Below, piece after piece: positions 1 to 13,267 of a stretch of DNA of 64,000 nt. The stretch is from Macrotis lagotis (Eukaryota; Chordata; Mammalia; Peramelemorphia; Peramelidae). Position numbers and translations under genes: made by a program. The stretch is from the NCBI RefSeq assembly GCF_037893015.1, contig NC_133662.1:205231696-205295695 (forward strand), given 5' to 3'. The notes under the pieces are model-generated. The model did no database searches, had not been told where the DNA came from, and saw only the letters and a program-made list of their open reading frames with translations. Position 1 is the stretch's first letter. Each line of letters begins with the position of its first letter.

Positions 1-660
1 GGAAGGATCTTCCAAGATGAGAAGGTAGTTGAGGTGTGGTAATTAATCTAGAAAAGGGGAAAGAAAGAAGAGGTAAAAAGGATAGTTTGACTGATCACAG
101 GCACTATGAGGGGGAAGTACTGTCTAAGTCTGGAAATGTATATTGTGGCCAGTCTGGAAAAGTTGCAAATGCTAAACAGGGGAGTATGAATATGTATTTG
201 ACCCTAGAGGCTGAAGGGGGATAGTGTAGTTTATTGAATTAGAAAATGACATGGTCAAATCTACACTCGAGGAAAACAGGTTGATACCTATGTGGAAGAT
301 GGATTGGAGTTGCAAGAAATTTATGGTGCAGAAATTACAAAGGATGGTATTGCAATAATCTATACAAGAGCTGATGAAAGTTTGAACTAAGGTAGTAGTT
401 ATTTGATTCTAGAGAAAGGGTATGAGATGAGAGATGTTATGAAAGTAGAAATAAGATTTAATGGATTGTGAAATAAGGAAGGAAGACATAACACTTCAGA
501 TATTAGAAGAATATCAGAAACACTGAGATAACTAGGAGTTAGGAAGAAGTAGTTTAGGCAGTATGACTGAATGTTTGGGATTATGTTGTAATATGAGATA
601 GACTGGAGCATTGTGTTAATAACACAGGAAAAGAGTTGTGCAGAGGAACTTGGGACATGA
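1..660 (-). repeat. CR1/L3-like LINE remnant
   Basis: Decayed sequence matching a common marsupial/monotreme LINE pattern on the minus strand: 'aatgctaaacaggggagt', 'gaaaatgacatggtcaaatc' and 'ggtattgcaataatctatac' follow the order of that repeat. The same pattern is at 61.7-62.2 kb. The family name is from memory. Confidence 0.5.
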
Positions 661-874
661 TATAAGTATTAAGTCATATTAGAGTTCTAAAAGAAATACA
701 GGATGCTGGTGCTTGGAAAATGCCTATATAAGATTTCTTCAATGAATTGGGTATTTCCCATTTATGTCACTTTTCCTGAAGCACTAGTTGCCCCCCATTC
801 ATTGTTTTGTCTGGCAATGTATTTCTCTAGAACCAATAATTTGTGGAATATTATGACTTGTACAGAATCTATCA

Positions 875-975
875 GATTCAACAGGCATTTATTAAGTGAC
901 AACAATGTGGAAGGCGCTGTGTAAGGAAATAAGGATATGAAAATAAATGAAACTGTCCTTGCCTTCTGGGAGTTT
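875..975 (+). repeat. Old marsupial SINE/LINE tail
   Basis: 'caacaggcatttattaagtg ... ggcgctgtgtaaggaaataa ... gggagtttacattct' matches the widespread 'catttattaagcacctactatgtgcc' tail repeat. Similar pieces lie at about 7.8, 31.85, 42.42 and 52.38 kb. Confidence 0.55.
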
Positions 976-1202
976 ACATTCTATTATATAGATCAATAAG
1001 ATGATACTTTTGAAAAATCTATGAATGGTATATAAATTTTAAACTATTTGAATGTTAAGTAAACAAGACAGATGATTGCTTTGCATTCTCTGTACACATG
1101 TAGCTCTTTTTTATCCTGATGATTGCTAAGCAAATTACTACTATCTCTCAGGGGTGAGAGGAGTTAAAAAGCAAATTTTAAAAATAATTAAATTTTTACT
1201 GA

Positions 1203-1352
1203 GGGGCGGCTAGGTGGCCCAGTGGATAGAACAGCACTGGAGTCAGGAGTACCTGAGTTCAAATTTGGCCTCAGACAGTTAATAAATACCTAGCTGTGTG
1301 GCCTTGGGCAAGCCACTTAACCCCATTGCCTTGAAAAAAAATCTAAAAAAAA
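1203..1352 (+). repeat. tRNA-like marsupial SINE (WSINE1-like)
   Basis: Nearly full copy from 'ggggcggctaggtggc' through 'tagctgtgtggccttgggca' to an A-rich tail. Pol III-type head with B-box-like 'gagttcaaat'. Confidence 0.88.
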
Positions 1353-1933
1353 CCCCTTTACTTAGGATACTATCCTGACTCCTTTTCAGTTTATATGTAA
1401 AAATTAAATCACTTTCTCCTCTGGAGATAAATAAGGAATTGAGAGTGACATAATAACTTTGATAATAGTAATATACTTAAAGAAAGAGTTAATTGTCTAT
1501 TTTAGCATTTAACTGAACTGCCAGAAATGACTAAGGTACAAGAAAGAATAAAATTATTTAAGTTTTTCAAATACCAAGTAGCTATAATTCTGCCTAATAA
1601 CTTAACAGATTCTCTTACCTGTCCCTTATAATCCCCCTTTGCTTCATATTTTATCATCAAAATGATCCATATAAATATTTCTACCTGCTATAAATGAAAT
1701 ATATTAATAGCAGAATACACTATTCTCATCAATAAATGTGTCACCATATTTTTCAAGCCTAAGTGTTCCTTAGTGAGTATAGAACATGGACAGATGTAAT
1801 GACCTATAGTTTGGGTGCCCCAAAATCTTTTTGTATTTATTTGGGGGGGGGTTATTGCTAATTTATAGATAGATCAAATAGCTCAACATTAAATTCCAGC
1901 TAGGTGATTATAACACTAAGTAAACCAACATTA

Positions 1934-1987
<54 letters not shown>

Positions 1988-3784
1988 ACATTCATTCAAT
2001 ACATTTCTTCCCCCCCCCCATCTATAATAGCTAGATTTTATAGGAAATACAAAGACTACTAGGACATAGTCTCTACCCTGTAGAACTAATTATTGATGGT
2101 CCCAGAACCATCATCAATATATTAAAAGAAGGTTTAGAACAAGTCTCCCTATACTGAAATGATATAAGATTGTTATTTACCTGACCTTTTTTTTTGATCT
2201 GGGAAGAAAATTTGGAAGATGGGGTTTGAGGAGATGATAAAACATGAATTTTAAGCCAAGGGTATAACTATAGGCAAAAAAAGTTAAGTGGGGGCTTATG
2301 GGTTATACTTTTTAGCAGTACCAATTCATAGTACATCTTGAACATGAGGTAGCTATACCCTGGTAGGCTACAATGAAAAGTGGGTTTCCCCACATGGAAC
2401 TATATTACCATGATCCCTCATTTATAAATTTCAAGCCCTGATTCATCAGCTTCTTTGACCCTAATAAAGGCAATATTTTCTAATTTTAGTCCAGGATCAT
2501 CACTATAATAGCAATAGACTAGAACTATAAGCTTCATATAAACTAGATAGTATGGATTATTTATGTATTCATCCTTTCATTCAAAAAATATTTGACAAGT
2601 AACAAAAATACATTTTAAGAATTGGGTATTTAATTGAAGAGTGGATAATTCAGCAATGACAGTGCCAGTCCAGAAGGTGTCTATTCCAGAGGAAAGAGAA
2701 AAAAAATTATTACAATTTACCAAATAATTAAAACCATGTATTCCAAACAATCCCTAGCAAGCTGTCAGTGGAAGTTCAATAACTATTTTCTGAGTAAAGG
2801 AATATATGAATAACTGAATGAGTAAGTGGTTCATGTATAGATGATGTTAACAGTATCACCTAACAAAATGATTATTTCATTTCTGATAATCTCTCAAAAA
2901 ATACAATTAACAAGAAATAGTATAAATTGGATATAAAATGCAAGGTGACATGGACTTCAGTAAAATAGTAAAAACTAGGAGGAAAAATCCAGAAATTTCT
3001 TTTCTACAAAGACTCAACCCTTAATTCTTGCATCTGTGCCCCAGTTTCATTGGGATATATAGAGTAATGCTGACATTTGTGCTTGTGTAGCTGACAGGAA
3101 GTCAGGACAAGGGAATCATTTGTGATTCTCTTAATCTTGGCAATATTGCAGAAGAAGGAAGTAGGCTGAGGTCGACCTAGTCCACTTTGGTAGCTAATAC
3201 AACAGAATTGATAGGGTTTTAGTAGGAAGTAGGAACATCCTTCTCTTTGATAGAGAAAAATCAGAATTTATAAAATGCACACAAGTTACCATCTATCTCC
3301 TCCAAAAAAAAGAGTGGGTCACTACCCATGGCTAATATGGTCATTGAAAGGTTATTAAAAGATCAGCTTCAGTGGAATGGTTAGCAGCCTTACTTTATTT
3401 CTGCATATTTTAGGCTGGAGGTCATGATTCAGAGCTAGGGTAGAGCCACAATTCATTCTGGGTGAGAGGAAGAACACAAAAGATCAAAATCAGACTTTTT
3501 TCTCTCTCCCCTCTGGTTTGTTATAGCCGCCTTGAGGCCTAGATAGAGAAAAGTCTGACTTTTCTACTTGGGTTCTGTCTAATGCAAAATGAATTCTGAC
3601 TCCATGAGTCCAATGTAGGAGTCTTTGTAGGCATCTCACCACCATCACAAGTCATATTATACAAATTCTGAAAAGAATTTTTTTAAAAGAAAAAATCTAA
3701 ATAGCCATAAGTTTCCACACATTCTGAACTAGAGAAATTTCTCTTTTGGTAGAGCCATAATCCTCTGGGGTTCTTAGAGCACAC
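1353..3784. other. AT-rich intergenic stretch, no gene seen
   Basis: No coding signal or clear repeat was recognised apart from the (CA)n at 1935-1990. Short homopolymer runs (G at about 1842, C at about 2011) are present. Confidence 0.5.
1935..1990. repeat. (CA)n microsatellite
   Basis: About 27 CA units with one A insertion near the 3' end. Confidence 0.97.
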
Positions 3785-3950
3785 CTCATCCATTCACCAA
3801 CTGTGTGACCTTGGAGAAGTTATAAACGGTCTGGGCTTTATTTTTCTCATCTGGAGAATGAAGGGAGTGGACTGAAGGGCTCTGTTAGGGAGTGGACTGA
3901 ATGGCTCTGTTAGGTGCCCTCTAGTTGCGAATCTATGATCTACCACCTGG
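3785..3950 (+). repeat. MIR/MAR-like SINE fragment
   Basis: 'actgtgtgaccttggagaag' and 'tttttctcatctggagaatg' follow the MIR core and tail. Includes an internal tandem duplication of a 26-nt unit (about 3864-3914). Confidence 0.65.
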
Positions 3951-4284
3951 TTTCAACAGCACCTTCAGCCTGAATATAACTTCATGGATTCCAGAATAGA
4001 GACTGGAATTTACTCACTGTGGCATCGCTCTTTTATGGGCATAAGCTTTTTTTTTCCTCTGGAAAGTCAAGTCCAATTTTGGATGAATTTAGAAAGCTTA
4101 TGCTGCCTCCTGCTGGCAGTTGTTTTGCTATTACTTAGGAAGTTAAGATGATTGTTGTTTTTAATACAATTTCTTCTCCTTCAAAATTATCTTTATATTA
4201 ATTTGAAAAGTTTGAGGATTAAGAAATCAGAAGATATGAACAAATAATTCTCAAAAGGATAATTAATGGCAAACTATTAATAAC

Positions 4285-5050
4285 CATATTTTTAAAAATG
4301 CCCCAAATCACTCATAATAAGAAAAATGTAAAACAAATTAAGCTTACATCTAGAAATTGGCACATAAGATTAAAATGGAACCATTTAATGTTCAAAAGCA
4401 TATGGAAAGAGAGTTATAACAACGCTTTGTTGATGAAACTAAGAATTAGTCCAATCATTCTGGAAAGCAATTTGGAATTATGCAATTAAAATGTCTAAAC
4501 TATCCATGCCCTTTGTCCCAGAGAGTCAAATGGTAGGCACATACCACAAAAACATCACTGATAGGGGCAGCTATGTGGCACACCAGCCCTGGAGTCAGGA
4601 GTACCTGAGTTCAAATTTAACCTCAGACACTTAATAATTACCTAGCTGTGTGGCCTTGGGCAAGTCACTTAACCCCATTGCCTTTCAAAAACCTAAAATA
4701 AACAAATAAATAAATAGATTAATTAATTAATTAAAATATCACTGATAAAAATAAAAGTACTAAAGTATTTATAATGGCCTTTTTGTGATACAAAAAACTG
4801 AAATTTAAAAAAAAAATGTAGGAGATCACCAATTGGGGTATGGTTAAACAAAAGATAGCACAGGAATGTAATGAAATATTTTGATGACAACAAAGATGTG
4901 AACACAGAGAAGAATGGAAAAACTTACAAAAATGATTGCAAAAGAAACAGAACCAGAAAAAAAATAATAAACTGGACTACATCTATAAAAGTGGAAAGAG
5001 TAACCACTACAGAGCAATTGAAAACTATGTTTAAACTATAAAGAAAGAGA
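4285..5050 (+). repeat. L1 3' end, interrupted by a SINE
   Basis: 'atgccccaaatcactcataa', 'ccaatcattctggaaagcaa' and 'caattggggtatggttaaac' are the ORF2 C-terminal region of marsupial L1. Split at 4564-4734 by a SINE. Confidence 0.7.
4564..4734 (+). repeat. WSINE1-like SINE with target-site duplication
   Basis: Inserted in an L1 3' fragment. The flanks aacatcactgata (4551-4563) and aatatcactgata (4735-4747) form a 13-bp target-site duplication with one mismatch. The tail is an (aaat/taat) run. Confidence 0.92.
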
Positions 5051-5849
5051 AAAAAGAAAAGTCATCTCCCCTTGTTCCTTTGCAAAGGTCTGTCAACAAG
5101 TATAAAATATTATCTATAATATCAGATTTTATAAAGCATTTATCTGTTTTACTGATTTTTTTCCTCTTGTTTTCTTTCTTTCTTCTCCTTGAATTCTTTG
5201 TGGTAGGAAGGCTCTCTCACAAATATAGAAATGGAATATAATTTCAAGATAGTGGAAAAGACCATTGTAGCTGAGGTGAATTAGAGAGAAACTGGGCATT
5301 ACAGCATTTGAGGGAACATCAATATGTATGTTGAAAGCCCCTAGTATGAAGACAGGATTTAGGATAAAGAATGGAACTGTACATAAATTCATAAAAGAGA
5401 GAAGAATGTCATAGATTATGACCACTACTAGCATTGATATTGAGTGAAAAATTTGGACAGTGTAAACCTCAAGGGAAGAGAAGTTGTTAAAAGAAAGTAG
5501 TAGAGATAGAGTCTGGAAGTAGAAAAAGGAAGGAAGGATATTGATTCTCCAATCATGATCAGTTAAAAAAGGAGCATGAGAGAAAGCCCAGTCTGTGTAC
5601 TGAACAGGGTGGCTAGGAATGTCATGTTAGCAGGAAGGGACAAGATATCAATGAATTTCAGAAATTAGAACATAGAAGAGATTTAAAATGAGGAAAAGTT
5701 TGTTAATTTTTTTATGAATGACTTAATTGAGATTCCATTCTGCTTTAAAAGGTTTATGTTAGAAATATTCCACTATGTACATGCTTCCTTTCTAGTAGAG
5801 AATATGTAGCACAGTCAAGTGTAACTGGAGCTAAGAAAACTGTTTACAT
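5051..5849. other. Intergenic stretch, no gene seen
   Basis: AT-rich and without recognised coding signal. The 5.2-5.7 kb part has the look of an old interspersed repeat, but I cannot name it. Confidence 0.4.
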
Positions 5850-6005
5850 TTCGTTTCAGGTATTTATTGTTTGACTAAGTCATATAATCTCTCAATCTTA
5901 GTTTTCTCCTCTGTAAAATGAGGATAACCATAGGTTAGAGTGATGAAAATCAAATGAAATGTATCTGAAGTATTGTATATGCATTAAAGAACATTAGTTA
6001 TTATT
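5850..6005 (+). repeat. MIR-like SINE fragment
   Basis: 'tgactaagtcatataatctc' then 'agttttctcctctgtaaaat gaggata' follows the MIR core and 3' part. Confidence 0.6.
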
Positions 6006-6489
6006 ACTGAACACATTTGCCTTAATTTTGTATACCTATTACTTGACTAGCTTACTACTTACTAACATTGGCATTTGGCTTTCTTATAGACCATATCCAA
6101 GACCTCCACATATTTATTTGCCCTTCATCAAGGAACAATAATTGTAGAGAAAACATTTTTTTAGTGACTAGTGTTCATCTAGGATTCAAACTCCTTCCCT
6201 CTTCAATAACTTGTCTTTAAACTGTTAACATACATTCCTCAGTTTAGTATTTTGAAACCAAACCCTTTTCAGTCTTATTATTTCTAAGGTAAAACTCCCT
6301 TGTGTATCTGGTTTGCAGGAATGGATTCTTTCTGCTTTGTTAAACAGTCTAAAATATTTGTAAAGTCAATACTTCTGCTGGTGTAGTCCCTTTTCCTTGC
6401 TGTAGTCAACTCCTCTATGTGTATCTAACTAACTCTTCCCTTATTTCCCAGCAGATTGCTGTGACTGTCACAGCTTTTTCCTGTCACAA

Positions 6490-6785
6490 TCTTGAATCTC
6501 CTTTTTTGATGAGACCATTCCCACAAACTATTATCCTCTCCTCCCATTTATAACTGAACTCCTTGAGAAAGCTGTCTATATTAGATACATCCATTTTCTT
6601 TCTTCACACACATTCTCTTCTAAAACCTCTACAATTTGCCTTTTGGTATCATTATTCAACTGAAACTTTTCAAAATTACCAATGATCTCATAAGTGAAAA
6701 ATCTAATGCCTTTTTCTCAGTATTTTTTTTTCTTGATCACTGTACCATTTGACACTGTTGTTAACAGATATCTGATCTATTATCA
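6490..6785 (+). repeat. CR1/L3-like LINE remnant (reverse transcriptase region)
   Basis: Decayed LINE ORF sequence: 'tccttgagaaagctgtctat', 'tttggtatcattattcaact' and 'ttaccaatgatctcataagt'. The same region is present at about 34.4-34.7 kb. The frame is destroyed. Confidence 0.5.
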
Positions 6786-6789
6786 GGTT

Positions 6790-7799
6790 CATGCTTGGAA
6801 CCTTTCCAGCATGAGATAAAACAATAGATCTTGCACTCTGTTAGCTTAGATTTCAAGTCCCAATTTCAATAGCAAGAGAAATAATCAAAATAATCATATA
6901 ATAAACAATAAACTACATTAAAAGTTACAAAATTATAGCAATAGATTCATATAAGGTCTCTGACAAAATAAAATGTCTATTTCTTATCAAAATATTTAAA
7001 GAAAAGATAGGTTTAGAATGATCCCTTCTTATTATGATCAAAAAACATTTATCAAAATCTTGCCATTGCTGTTTGTAGTTTACCAAAACACTACCACCCA
7101 GGCTGACACAGATAACAGAAAAAGTGCAATGATATCAGATTGTAAGGAATGTATGAACACTAGAATTCATGAAGATTGTTTAGGGTTGAGAGAAGGGAGA
7201 AATGTTTACAGCCATATTGGTTTCCATGTTGCCAGGTTCCAGCGTGCATTGACCTTAGGAGTCTCTAAGCATCAATACTTCCCACTGAACATGGGATTGA
7301 TAAGACAAGATGGCAGTCTTTTGACTCAATTCTTACCTAGCCTTTAATCATTAAATATGCATTGTCACAAAGAAAAGGAGAAACTTAAAAAGACCAAGTT
7401 CTCCCAGGACCATCTCCTGTTATGCAGACCTATGTCTTGCCCCTGGACTCTGATGACTCTGGAGGAGAGGAGAGAGGGAGGCTGATAATTTTGCATAACC
7501 CTGACTCACTTAAATCCAATTTACTCACTAGTCAAGATATCACCCTCCTGACATTATTGGTGCTCTTTGAGACTGAAGGATAAAAAATCATATTTAGAAA
7601 ACATTTTAGAAAATATTTTAAGAATAAAATTTATCCTCAGATATTTGGTCAGATATGAATAGTTTCCAAAAGCAGAAATGTAAACAGTATGAAAAATGCT
7701 TTAAAACATTAATTTGTAGATATATGTCAAAATATACTAACTTTTCATACCCATTGATTCTGAGATCGGATGATTGCACTTGTATCTTTCCTCCCTCTC
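6790..7799. other. Intergenic stretch, no gene seen
   Basis: A 109-codon open frame at 7018-7347 has no recognisable domain and looks like chance. No clear repeat was identified. Confidence 0.4.
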
Positions 7800-7942
7800 C
7801 TTCAGTTAATCAATCAACGACATTTGCTATGTTTCAGATACTGTATTCTGTGAAAAGGATACAAATAAACCAGTTAGACTTTCCCTGCCCTCAAAAAGTT
7901 TACATTCTAATAAGGACATATAACATGTTCACAGATGAATAA
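7800..7942 (+). repeat. Old marsupial SINE/LINE tail
   Basis: 'ttaatcaatcaacgacattt', 'ctttccctgccctcaaaaag' and 'tttacattctaataaggaca' match the same tail repeat as at 875-975. Confidence 0.55.
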
Positions 7943-8284
7943 CTAAAGGTTTGATAATCCTGTCACAGTCAGCAAGAAACAGAAATAATGTGGATTTTTC
8001 ATTTAGGGGGATAATACTTTGATCTTAAAAGTGGTAGAAATACCTTTTGGTATCATTATTCAACTGAATATTGAATATTGAGGATCTGTGCTTGGGACCA
8101 CATGAAGAATTTTTCTTTTATAGGTTAAGTTTGGTGTTGGGTACCCATAGGACCAGTGAGTGAAGAGGAGTCCAGGACAGTGGACTGCTGTGATGCAGAG
8201 AAAGAACAGTCCAGAACCTATAAGTATCCATAAACTAGGTTGCCTCTGGTAAGAATGCATAAATCAAATGCTTTGCTTATCTAA

Positions 8285-8520
8285 GTAGTCAAGCAGTGTA
8301 GGGGATAAAGAGCTGGACTTGGAGCAAGGGACATCTCAGTTCAAATCCTATTTCAAACACCTACCTGCTGTGTAAACTTGAACAACCTCACTTAATTTCA
8401 GTTCACTTATCTGCAAAATGGGCACGATAATAGCAACAATAATAATCACAAGATTGGTGTGAGGATAAATTAAAATAACTTATTAGGCATATTGAAAACC
8501 TTTAGGTGCTATGGAAATAA
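8285..8520 (+). repeat. MIR-type SINE
   Basis: Nearly complete: tRNA-like head ('gataaagagctggacttgga', 'cagttcaaatcc'), core, and tail 'cacttatctgcaaaatgggc'. Confidence 0.75.
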
Positions 8521-8529
8521 TAGTCATTT

Positions 8530-8715
8530 TTCTGAGTCTGACTCTTCATGACCCTTTTTGGCTTTTCTTTCTTTTCTTTTTTTGTCAAAGAGACTGGAGT
8601 GGTTTGTCATTTCCTTCTCTAGTTCATTTTACAATGAGAAAATGAGACAAAAAGGATTAAGTGACTTGCTCAGGGTCACACAGTTAGTTGTTATTATCTG
8701 ATAAAAATGGGTTTA
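8530..8715 (-). repeat. MAR1-type SINE, antisense
   Basis: 'agagactggagtggtttgtc atttcc ... gattaagtgacttgctcagg' is the reverse complement of the marsupial MAR1/MIR-related SINE. Its head is missing. Confidence 0.7.
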
Positions 8716-9355
8716 AACCAAAAAAGATTGAAGAAGAAGATTCATAAGTGGATAAAATGTAAAGTACCAGGGAAAGAAGAATAGCAAGTGAGGCACCCTG
8801 AAGCTCACAAGAGAAAGCATCTAAGAACAAGTCAGTAGTAAAATACAATATCTCAAATATCAATTCACAGATGTCCAGAGTTTAGACAATAAGTAAAAAG
8901 GAATGAAAGACCCTAATGCAAAGAGGAAAATTTGATCTTAAATGTATCAGAACCTGATTGATATGAAACTCATGACTGGAAGGTGGCTTTCAATAGGTAT
9001 ATATAAATCAAATGAAACAAGATAGATAAAATAAGGTAGGAAAATGCGGGAGCATTGGACATTAAGAGGGTACTTTCCATTGTGAGAAAATGCATGAACT
9101 AGAGGAAATGGTTATAGAGAGTATTTGTATCAAGGTCACTACACAGAAAAACATATGTGGTTTATTCATTGACATGCACTATACAGTATCTGAATATAAA
9201 GAAGAAATATGAGGAACTTGGGAAACATATCCAGAGTTATGATATAGGTGATAGTGACACTAGATTTTTGGAAAATAGATTTCAAATGGTTTAGGGGAAG
9301 CCTAAGTAGTAGGATCTTGTGAACTAAAGTCATTCCAGGGAAGGATGTGAAATAC
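8716..9355. other. Intergenic stretch, no gene seen
   Basis: A-rich DNA without a recognised gene or repeat. Confidence 0.4.
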
Positions 9356-9372
9356 TCAATAGTGAAATTCTT

Positions 9373-9525
9373 TTTTTTTTAGGTTTTTGCAAGGAAAATG
9401 GGGTTAAGTGGCTTGCCCAAGGCCACACAGCTAGGTAATTATTAAGTGTCTGAGACCGGATTTGAAGCCAGGTCCTCCTGACTCCAAGGCCAGTGCTTTA
9501 TCCACTATGCCACCTAGCCTCCCCA
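9373..9525 (-). repeat. WSINE1-like SINE, antisense, with 17-bp target-site duplication
   Basis: Full-length antisense copy. Flanking TCAATAGTGAAATTCTT at 9356-9372 and 9526-9542 is an exact 17-bp duplication, marking a young, cleanly delimited insertion. Confidence 0.95.
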
Positions 9526-9542
9526 TCAATAGTGAAATTCTT

Positions 9543-10064
9543 AAAGCAAATTCCAGTAAGGAAGAAAAATGGGAATTATCTAGAAAGAACTTTATGGATT
9601 TATAAGTAACTTAATAACCAATTCTGATTAAAAAAAGATTAGAGGTAAGGGTGCTTATTATACAGAATGACTAAAAGAGCATGACACAGTGTGGTTAAAA
9701 ACATCATTAATGTTAAAACTCAGAATTATCTATGGCAGGTAAAGGATGAGAAAAAGGGTTGAAATTGTCTTGATGTGATGGGAGTAAGGTACATATTCAG
9801 TGTGTTTCTAATAATAGCTCCCCATGTGGTGATTCTGAGGAAGGGATTTTAAGTTTACATATGAGATGCTGAGAAGACGCTAGAACACATAGGCACTTTC
9901 TATAAGTGATTTTGGTCAACCATTCACATGCATTGGTTTGGTTTTCACTAGTGGTAGAGGGACTGAAAAGGTGTTCAGTTTCAGCCACTGTTTCCTGGCT
10001 TTCAGGGCTCCACAGGGAGCTCCTTGACCATCACTCAAGGTGACAGGTAAAAGGAGTGGAGTTG
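9543..10064. other. Intergenic stretch, no gene seen
   Basis: No coding signal or repeat recognised before the L1 start. Confidence 0.4.
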
Positions 10065-13000
10065 AGCTTCCAGGGTGAAGCCAAGATGGTGGAACAAAGC
10101 TAACGAGCTCCCAGAGCATTTTTCTACAAAAGATACATGAAGTCTCTACTTTGACATTCACATTACAAATCCCACCAGGAAAAAGAGAAGATTCAAAGAA
10201 GTTTTCAACTGCAGACATCATGGAGGATCTTCAGTGAAGGTCTGTCTCCCTGGGGGAAAAAGGGGGAAGAAAAGTCCAGGAGGTGGGAGAGTGGGGAAAG
10301 CCAGTAGGAGACTTTAACCACTGAGCAATCAAGGTCAGGACAGCTTAATAATAACAATGATAGAAAGCCAGCAGGGAGGATCCCAACCCCAAAACAAAGT
10401 CTGAATCCTGAAAACACCAGGGTAAAAGACAGAATTAGGTCCAGAACAATCCTCTGCTAAGTCAGAACCTAGACATTAACTGGAGTGGGGCGGGGGAATC
10501 TCTGCAAAGGCAAGGCCTGGACTGCATAGGCAACATCTTAGCCAACAAGAAGCTGTGCATCAAACCCCAGTCCCAGCAAAATAAAAGTTTGGATCTGTAC
10601 TCTAGATACCCCAGGAGCAAAACTACAACAACAAAGATGAGCAAAAAAGCTAAAAGAGCACTCACTACAGAAAAATACTTCACAGATAAAGATGAAGCAA
10701 AACCATGTCTAAAGAAGAAAGCTGTGAAACATCACTCACAGGAGAAATATCAAAACAGTCTATAAATTGGACTCAAATACAAAAGTTCATTGAAGAGCTT
10801 AAAAAAAAATTTTAAAACCAAAGAAGAGAGGAAGAAGAAAAATGGAAAAAAAGAATTAAAGTCATGCAAGAAAATAGTGAAAAGTTGATCAGAAAATTTA
10901 ACACCTTTAAAAAGGAAACACAAAAGGTGAATGAAGAAAATAAAATCCTAAAAACTAGAATTGCATAGTTAGAATCCAATGAATCTACAAGACTCCAAGA
11001 TTCTATCAAACAAAATAAAAAGGCTGAAAAAATTGAAGAAAATGCAAAATACCTTCTATGGAAAATGAATGACCTGGACAACAGATTCAGAAGAGACAAT
11101 CTATGAATCATTGGACTACTAGAAAACCTGGACCAACATAAAGAACTTAGAAAACATAATGCAGGAAATTGTAAAGGAAAACTACCCAAACTTACGTGAA
11201 CAAGCTAACAATATAACAATTGAAAAAATCCACAGAGCCCCTCCTGAAAGAGACCTCCCCAGGATAAAAACTCCAAGCCAAATTCCAGAAACCTCAAATA
11301 AAAGAGAGAATATTGCAAACAGCAAAAAGAAAACAATTCAAATATAAAAGAATACAATCAGACTAACACAGAACAACATCGAAGGATCAGAAGAAACAGA
11401 ATAACTTATTTCAGAGAGTGAAGGACCCAGGATTATAACCCAGAATGTACTACCCTGCACAATTCAGCATATATTGTCAAGGAAAAAGACTAATGTTCAA
11501 TGAAATAAAGGACTACCAGAATTTCCTGACACAAAGACCAGAACAGAACAGAGAATTTTATCGCCAAATACATGACTGAAGAGTTACATTAAAAAGGTAA
11601 ATGAAAAAGGTGACTGAAAAAACAAAACTGTTTTAAACAAATGTTGATCACTAAAAGGGAAGATATAAAAAATTCAACTCAGAACTTTACTTCTCTAAGG
11701 ATAATTAGAGGGTAGAATATAATTGAAGAGAATGAACTTAAGGGATATTGGTTTAATTGGGTCTTGTCTCTCAAATCAAGAGGTCCATCACTATATTTGA
11801 GATAAAAAGCCTTGAAAAAAAAGCAGGAGTATCAACTTGAACTTCAATATGTCATTACTCTCTGATTGGCTTTAATCATAAGGTCCTAAGCACCTGGTCT
11901 ACTGTGGGCATCGTAAACTGCAAGGACCTGAAACAGCGTCTCTACTACTTACAATCATTTGTATTGTTCCCACTGAGACCTCCAGAGCCTCCCAGTACTT
12001 AGAGATCTTCAAGATACTTTCAGTTAATTAGATCGGATGCTTCCCTTAACAAGGGGCTAAGCACACTGGCTGGGGGGGAGTAAAAGGAGAGAGACAGGAA
12101 CCTTGGTTCACTTAACAAGGTGTTAAGTACTTTGAGTGGCAGGTAGGAAGGTAAAGTGGAAATGAAAATAGGCCAGGGGGGAGGGGCAAAAATAGTTCAA
12201 GAAATAATATGGCTTTGGAGGATACTTTGGCTTGTAAAGAAAATTGTGTGTACTTGTAAGATACTTAAAAAGGGTTAAGGTAAAAAATGATTATAATTAT
12301 AATTTAATGGGATTTGAGTCAGTGCTGCTTATCAAATAATCAAGTAAATAATCTCTGATGATATCTCGATAACAATAGGAGTTTATCCAGCAATCAGGAA
12401 CTGTGATAGATGATACCTGACTAATAATACTAGAGCAACAAGGGAAGAAGCACAAAGATTTATAATATTAGAGGGAAAGAAGGGAGAATCTGAATGCTGT
12501 ATAAATTCTACTCAATAGATTTAGCCCAGTGAGGGAATAAGATACATTCCCACTTGGGTTTAAGAAATCTAACTTAATCTACAGGGAAGGGGGGGACTTT
12601 GAGAGGAGAAGATAAGGGAAGAAGGGACTGATAAAAGGGAAGGAAAGTAGAGATGAAAATAAACTGAAATTTAAATTTTTAAAAGATAAATCAAAGAGGA
12701 AAGGTAGTAAGATTTTGGAGAGGAGGAATAAGAGAAAAGGAAAGAGACAAAATATAAATGGTGAAAGACAGCATAGAGGGAAATACAGAATTAGTAATCT
12801 TAACTGTAAATGTGATTGGGATGAACTGTCCCATAAAATGGAAATGGATAGCAGAATGGATTAAAAACCAGAATCCTACATTATGTTGTCTACAAGAAAG
12901 CAGAAAGATACACACAGGTTAAAGGTAAAAGGTTGGAGCAAAATATATTATACCTCAGCTAATGAAAAAAAAATCTGGGGTATCAATTCTAATCTCAAAG

Positions 13001-13267
13001 TAAAAAGTAAAAATCAATCTCATTAAATGGGATAAGGAAGAAAACTACATCTTCTTAAAAGGAACCATTGGAAATGAATCTATATCATTATGAAATGTGT
13101 ATGCACCTAATGGGATAGCTTCCAAAGTCCTAGAGGGAAAGCTGAGTGAATTACAAGGAGAAATAGACAGCAAAACTTTAATAATGGGGGACCTCTATCT
13201 CCCTCTCTCAGAACTAGGTAAATCTAACAACAAAATAAACAATAAGGAAGTTTAAAAGGTGAATGAA

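Noticed and set aside
1203..1352. tRNA genes at the SINE heads
   Set aside because: The heads are tRNA-derived but lack a foldable cloverleaf and are followed by the SINE body and A-rich tail, so they are retroposons and not tRNA genes.
1935..1990. CRISPR-like or functional array
   Set aside because: Plain dinucleotide microsatellites; this is vertebrate nuclear DNA and no spacer-repeat structure exists anywhere in the window.
7018..7347. 109-codon + strand open frame
   Set aside because: No recognisable domain, no promoter or splice context, and it lies in repeat-rich intergenic DNA. It fits a chance frame.
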